A DNA stretch of 6,952 nucleotides. Source: Methanosarcina sp. Lineage in GTDB: Archaea; Halobacteriota; Methanosarcinia; Methanosarcinales; Methanosarcinaceae. Positions 6,180-6,952 of this stretch are shown here, one piece after another. Each line of letters starts with the position of its first letter. The first letter of the stretch is position 1. The position numbers were made by a program, and so were the translations under genes. Location of the stretch: NCBI GenBank assembly GCA_013331265.1, contig DUGS01000006.1, positions 1 to 6,952 on the forward strand, written 5' to 3'. Below the pieces are notes generated by a model. That model ran no database searches and was not told where the DNA came from. It saw nothing but the letters and a program-made list of their open reading frames with translations.

Positions 6180-6183
6180 ATAG

Positions 6184-6192
6184 GTTATATAC
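6184..6192 (+). promoter_or_regulatory. TATA promoter element of structured RNA copy 1
   Basis: GTTATATAC is shared exactly with the element at 6736-6744 before RNA copy 2, and in both cases TCG lies 5 bp further upstream (6176-6178, 6728-6730). The T of TTATATAC is 32 nt before the first stem base in both copies. This puts the expected transcription start at the base of the first hairpin. Confidence 0.7.
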
Positions 6193-6210
6193 CTCTATAA
6201 CATAAAGAGG
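6192..6210. repeat. Small inverted repeat between TATA and start of RNA copy 1
   Basis: CCTCT (6192-6196) and AGAGG (6206-6210) form a 5-bp inverted repeat around 9 nt, between the TATA box and the predicted start. A repressor bound here would block initiation. Copy 2 has no equivalent, and five base pairs may be chance. Confidence 0.3.
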
Positions 6211-6216
6211 AAGTTA

Positions 6217-6307
6217 ACGATTAAGAGTTAAGGGGTTTTTCTCTTAATCGTAGGGGTTGAATCACACGATTGGGAGCCGAATCAGAGGTGGCAAACGGCT
6301 CCCAATT
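6217..6307 (+). ncRNA. Putative two-hairpin small RNA, copy 1
   Basis: Stem 1 is 11 perfect bp (6217-6227 with 6241-6251) closed by a 13-nt loop that begins TTAAGGGG. A linker follows, with GGGGTTGAATCA (6253-6264). Stem 2 is 11 perfect bp (6269-6279 with 6296-6306, plus a G-U at 6268/6307) around a 16-nt loop ending GGTGGCAAA. A second locus at 6769-6851 has the same order of parts, loop starts and linker, but its stems differ by paired substitutions. A TATA box sits 32 nt before the first stem. No ORF fits the block. It is not a tRNA, rRNA or C/D RNA by its parts, and I do not recognise it as a known family. Its 3' end is uncertain, since no T run follows closely. Function is unknown; the loops and linker are the candidate contact sites. 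Confidence 0.72.
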
Positions 6308-6416
6308 ATAACACCAACAATTTCAAAGAGCTATTATTCATAAAAATCATCTTCTTATATATTACCCAAATATGCAACTTTTTAAAAAATGATTGGTTTT
6401 TGAGAAATATTATTAA
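6308..6416. other. AT-rich spacer after RNA copy 1
   Basis: I see no ORF, repeat or clear terminator in this spacer. Mixed A/T stretches such as TCTTCTTATATATT (6349-6362) may help end transcription of copy 1. Confidence 0.4.
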
Positions 6417-6682
6417 ATAGTTAAGTCTGAATTACAGAAATTGCAAGAAGTTGAGGAATTACAAACTGAATGTTTTTTTTAATAAAGAGGATACGTGCTG
6501 AACCCCCAGATTTAAACTGTATCATTTTGAAAAAATATAAATTGTATATTTTCAAATTTTTTAGATTTTCAGAAGAAAAAAGAAGAAAAACGCTGGATAT
6601 AGCGGGAATAGTTTTCGATGGTCTTGAAACTTTTGATGTCAATAAATATTTTAATAAAATAGAAAATTTTAGAGATAAATAA
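6417..6682 (+). pseudogene. Possible decayed small gene with a frameshift at a T8 run
   Basis: An intact ATG frame at 6470-6682 gives 70 residues ending in a hydrophilic, natural-looking stretch, EKRRKTLDIAGIVFDGLETF (about 35-54). Just before it, in another frame, 6417-6470 reads IVKSELQKLQEVEELQTE, a coiled-coil-like sequence that breaks at the T8 homopolymer (6472-6479). Joined by a one-base shift at the T run, the two frames make one protein of about 87 residues. The body between (KKYKLYIFKFFRF) looks drifted. No Shine-Dalgarno or promoter is clear, and the base composition is much more AT-rich than the other genes here. It could be a remnant of a small antitoxin-like or mobile-element protein, or merely open AT-rich DNA. 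I do not recognise a family. Confidence 0.3.
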
Positions 6683-6735
6683 AAAAATAAAAGCCGCTAT
6701 AATTTGAATAGTAAACAATATTTTATTTCGTTTAT

Positions 6736-6744
6736 GTTATATAC
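6736..6744 (+). promoter_or_regulatory. TATA promoter element of structured RNA copy 2
   Basis: GTTATATAC is identical to the element before RNA copy 1 and has the same 32-nt distance from TTATATAC to the first stem. Flanking DNA differs between the loci apart from the shared TCG and a TA pair, so promoter and RNA look preserved against a drifted background. Confidence 0.7.
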
Positions 6745-6768
6745 ATAAAAACCGTAAAAAGTGATGAA

Positions 6769-6851
6769 GATTGAGAGTTAAGGGATTCCTCTCAATCAAA
6801 TGGGGTTGGATCATCAATAGGGACCCTGGAATGGAAAATAAGGTCCCTATT
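6769..6851 (+). ncRNA. Putative two-hairpin small RNA, copy 2
   Basis: Stem 1 is 9 perfect bp (6769-6777 with 6789-6797) and its 11-nt loop begins TTAAGGG as in copy 1. The linker holds GGGGTTGGATCA (6802-6813), one base different from copy 1. Stem 2 is 10 perfect bp (6816-6825 with 6842-6851) around a 16-nt loop, the same size as in copy 1, with TGGAAAA. Compared with copy 1, stem 1 replaces an A-T by a G-C pair, and stem 2 replaces T-A by A-T near its base and changes its top pairs, all without losing pairing. TATT and CCTTATT follow the second stem, a weak T-rich end. The 83-nt unit has its own TATA box, so it should be a separate transcript. Function is unknown. Confidence 0.72.
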
Positions 6852-6952
6852 ATCCTTATTATAGAATAATTTAAAGTTTGAACTCCTTTTTAAAAACAAA
6901 TTCAATTTAATATTCTGAGCTATGGATTGCTATTACTATGAATTGATATCAT
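6852..6952. other. AT-rich 3' end of window
   Basis: Noncoding DNA with scattered T runs (such as CCTTTTTAAAAA near 6887-6898) that could end transcription of RNA copy 2. No ORF or further RNA copy is seen before the window ends. Confidence 0.4.

Larger units (their letters stand above)
5916..6183. other. AT-rich upstream region of the regulator and RNA copy 1
   Basis: This stretch lies between the divergent regulator gene and the first putative small RNA. I see no ORF worth calling. It holds a possible minus-strand TATA element (6055-6048) and three AATTTTGA elements (6021-6028, 6131-6138, 6166-6173). It probably serves as a shared control region for the divergent transcription units. Confidence 0.5.

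Noticed and set aside
6183..6193. GGTTATATACC might be an NrpR-type operator (GGTA-N6-TACC)
   Set aside because: The half-sites do not fit the known pattern or spacing; it is better explained as a TATA box.
6761..6767. GTGATGA resembles a C box of C/D small RNAs, just before RNA copy 2
   Set aside because: No D box (CTGA) lies at a suitable distance with a terminal stem, and RNA copy 1 has no such motif.
5943..6952. CRISPR array
   Set aside because: Repeats here are too few and unevenly spaced, and the two large repeats are divergent hairpin RNAs, not identical short repeats with uniform spacers.

Overview
The window looks like chromosomal DNA of a methanogenic archaeon, most probably Methanosarcina or a close relative. 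This rests on protein style: an archaeal-type UMP kinase, a ribose-1,5-bisphosphate isomerase, and a winged-helix regulator of the FilR1 (DUF1724) type that is expanded in Methanosarcina. It also rests on archaeal TATA-like promoters, GGAGG Shine-Dalgarno sites, and AT-rich intergenic DNA next to moderately GC-rich genes. The assignment was made by reading the sequence, not by a database search.

Layout. Positions 1-130 form a near-perfect palindrome whose right arm carries the start of pyrH (91-792, +). Its left arm reads, on the minus strand, as the same first 13 codons of pyrH running off the window edge. A three-gene plus-strand operon follows (972-3976): a secreted or anchored beta-rich protein with three Ig-like repeats, a MacB/FtsX-type ABC permease, and its LolD/MacB-type ATPase. 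The second and third genes each start inside the end of the gene before, with 8-nt overlaps. After a convergent gap come two minus-strand genes: ribose-1,5-bisphosphate isomerase (4107-5030) and, upstream of it, the FilR1-type regulator (5127-5915).

The last 1 kb (5916-6952) has no convincing intact protein gene but is structured. It holds two copies of what looks like one small structured RNA, at about 6217-6307 and 6769-6851. Each has a TATA box exactly 32 nt before the first stem, two long hairpins, and a conserved linker, GGGGTTGRATCA. The stems differ between copies by paired changes that keep the pairing, which is good evidence for a functional RNA fold. A degraded-looking ORF lies between the copies, and short repeated elements lie upstream of copy 1.

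How it fits together. PyrH supplies UDP for pyrimidine nucleotide synthesis. The isomerase belongs to the archaeal AMP/nucleoside salvage route that feeds ribulose-1,5-bisphosphate to form III RuBisCO. The ABC operon is probably an envelope export or remodelling system with an extracytoplasmic partner protein. The regulator may control its neighbours, but no target can be shown from this window. The strongest candidates for something undescribed are the twin RNA family and the pyrH-start palindrome.
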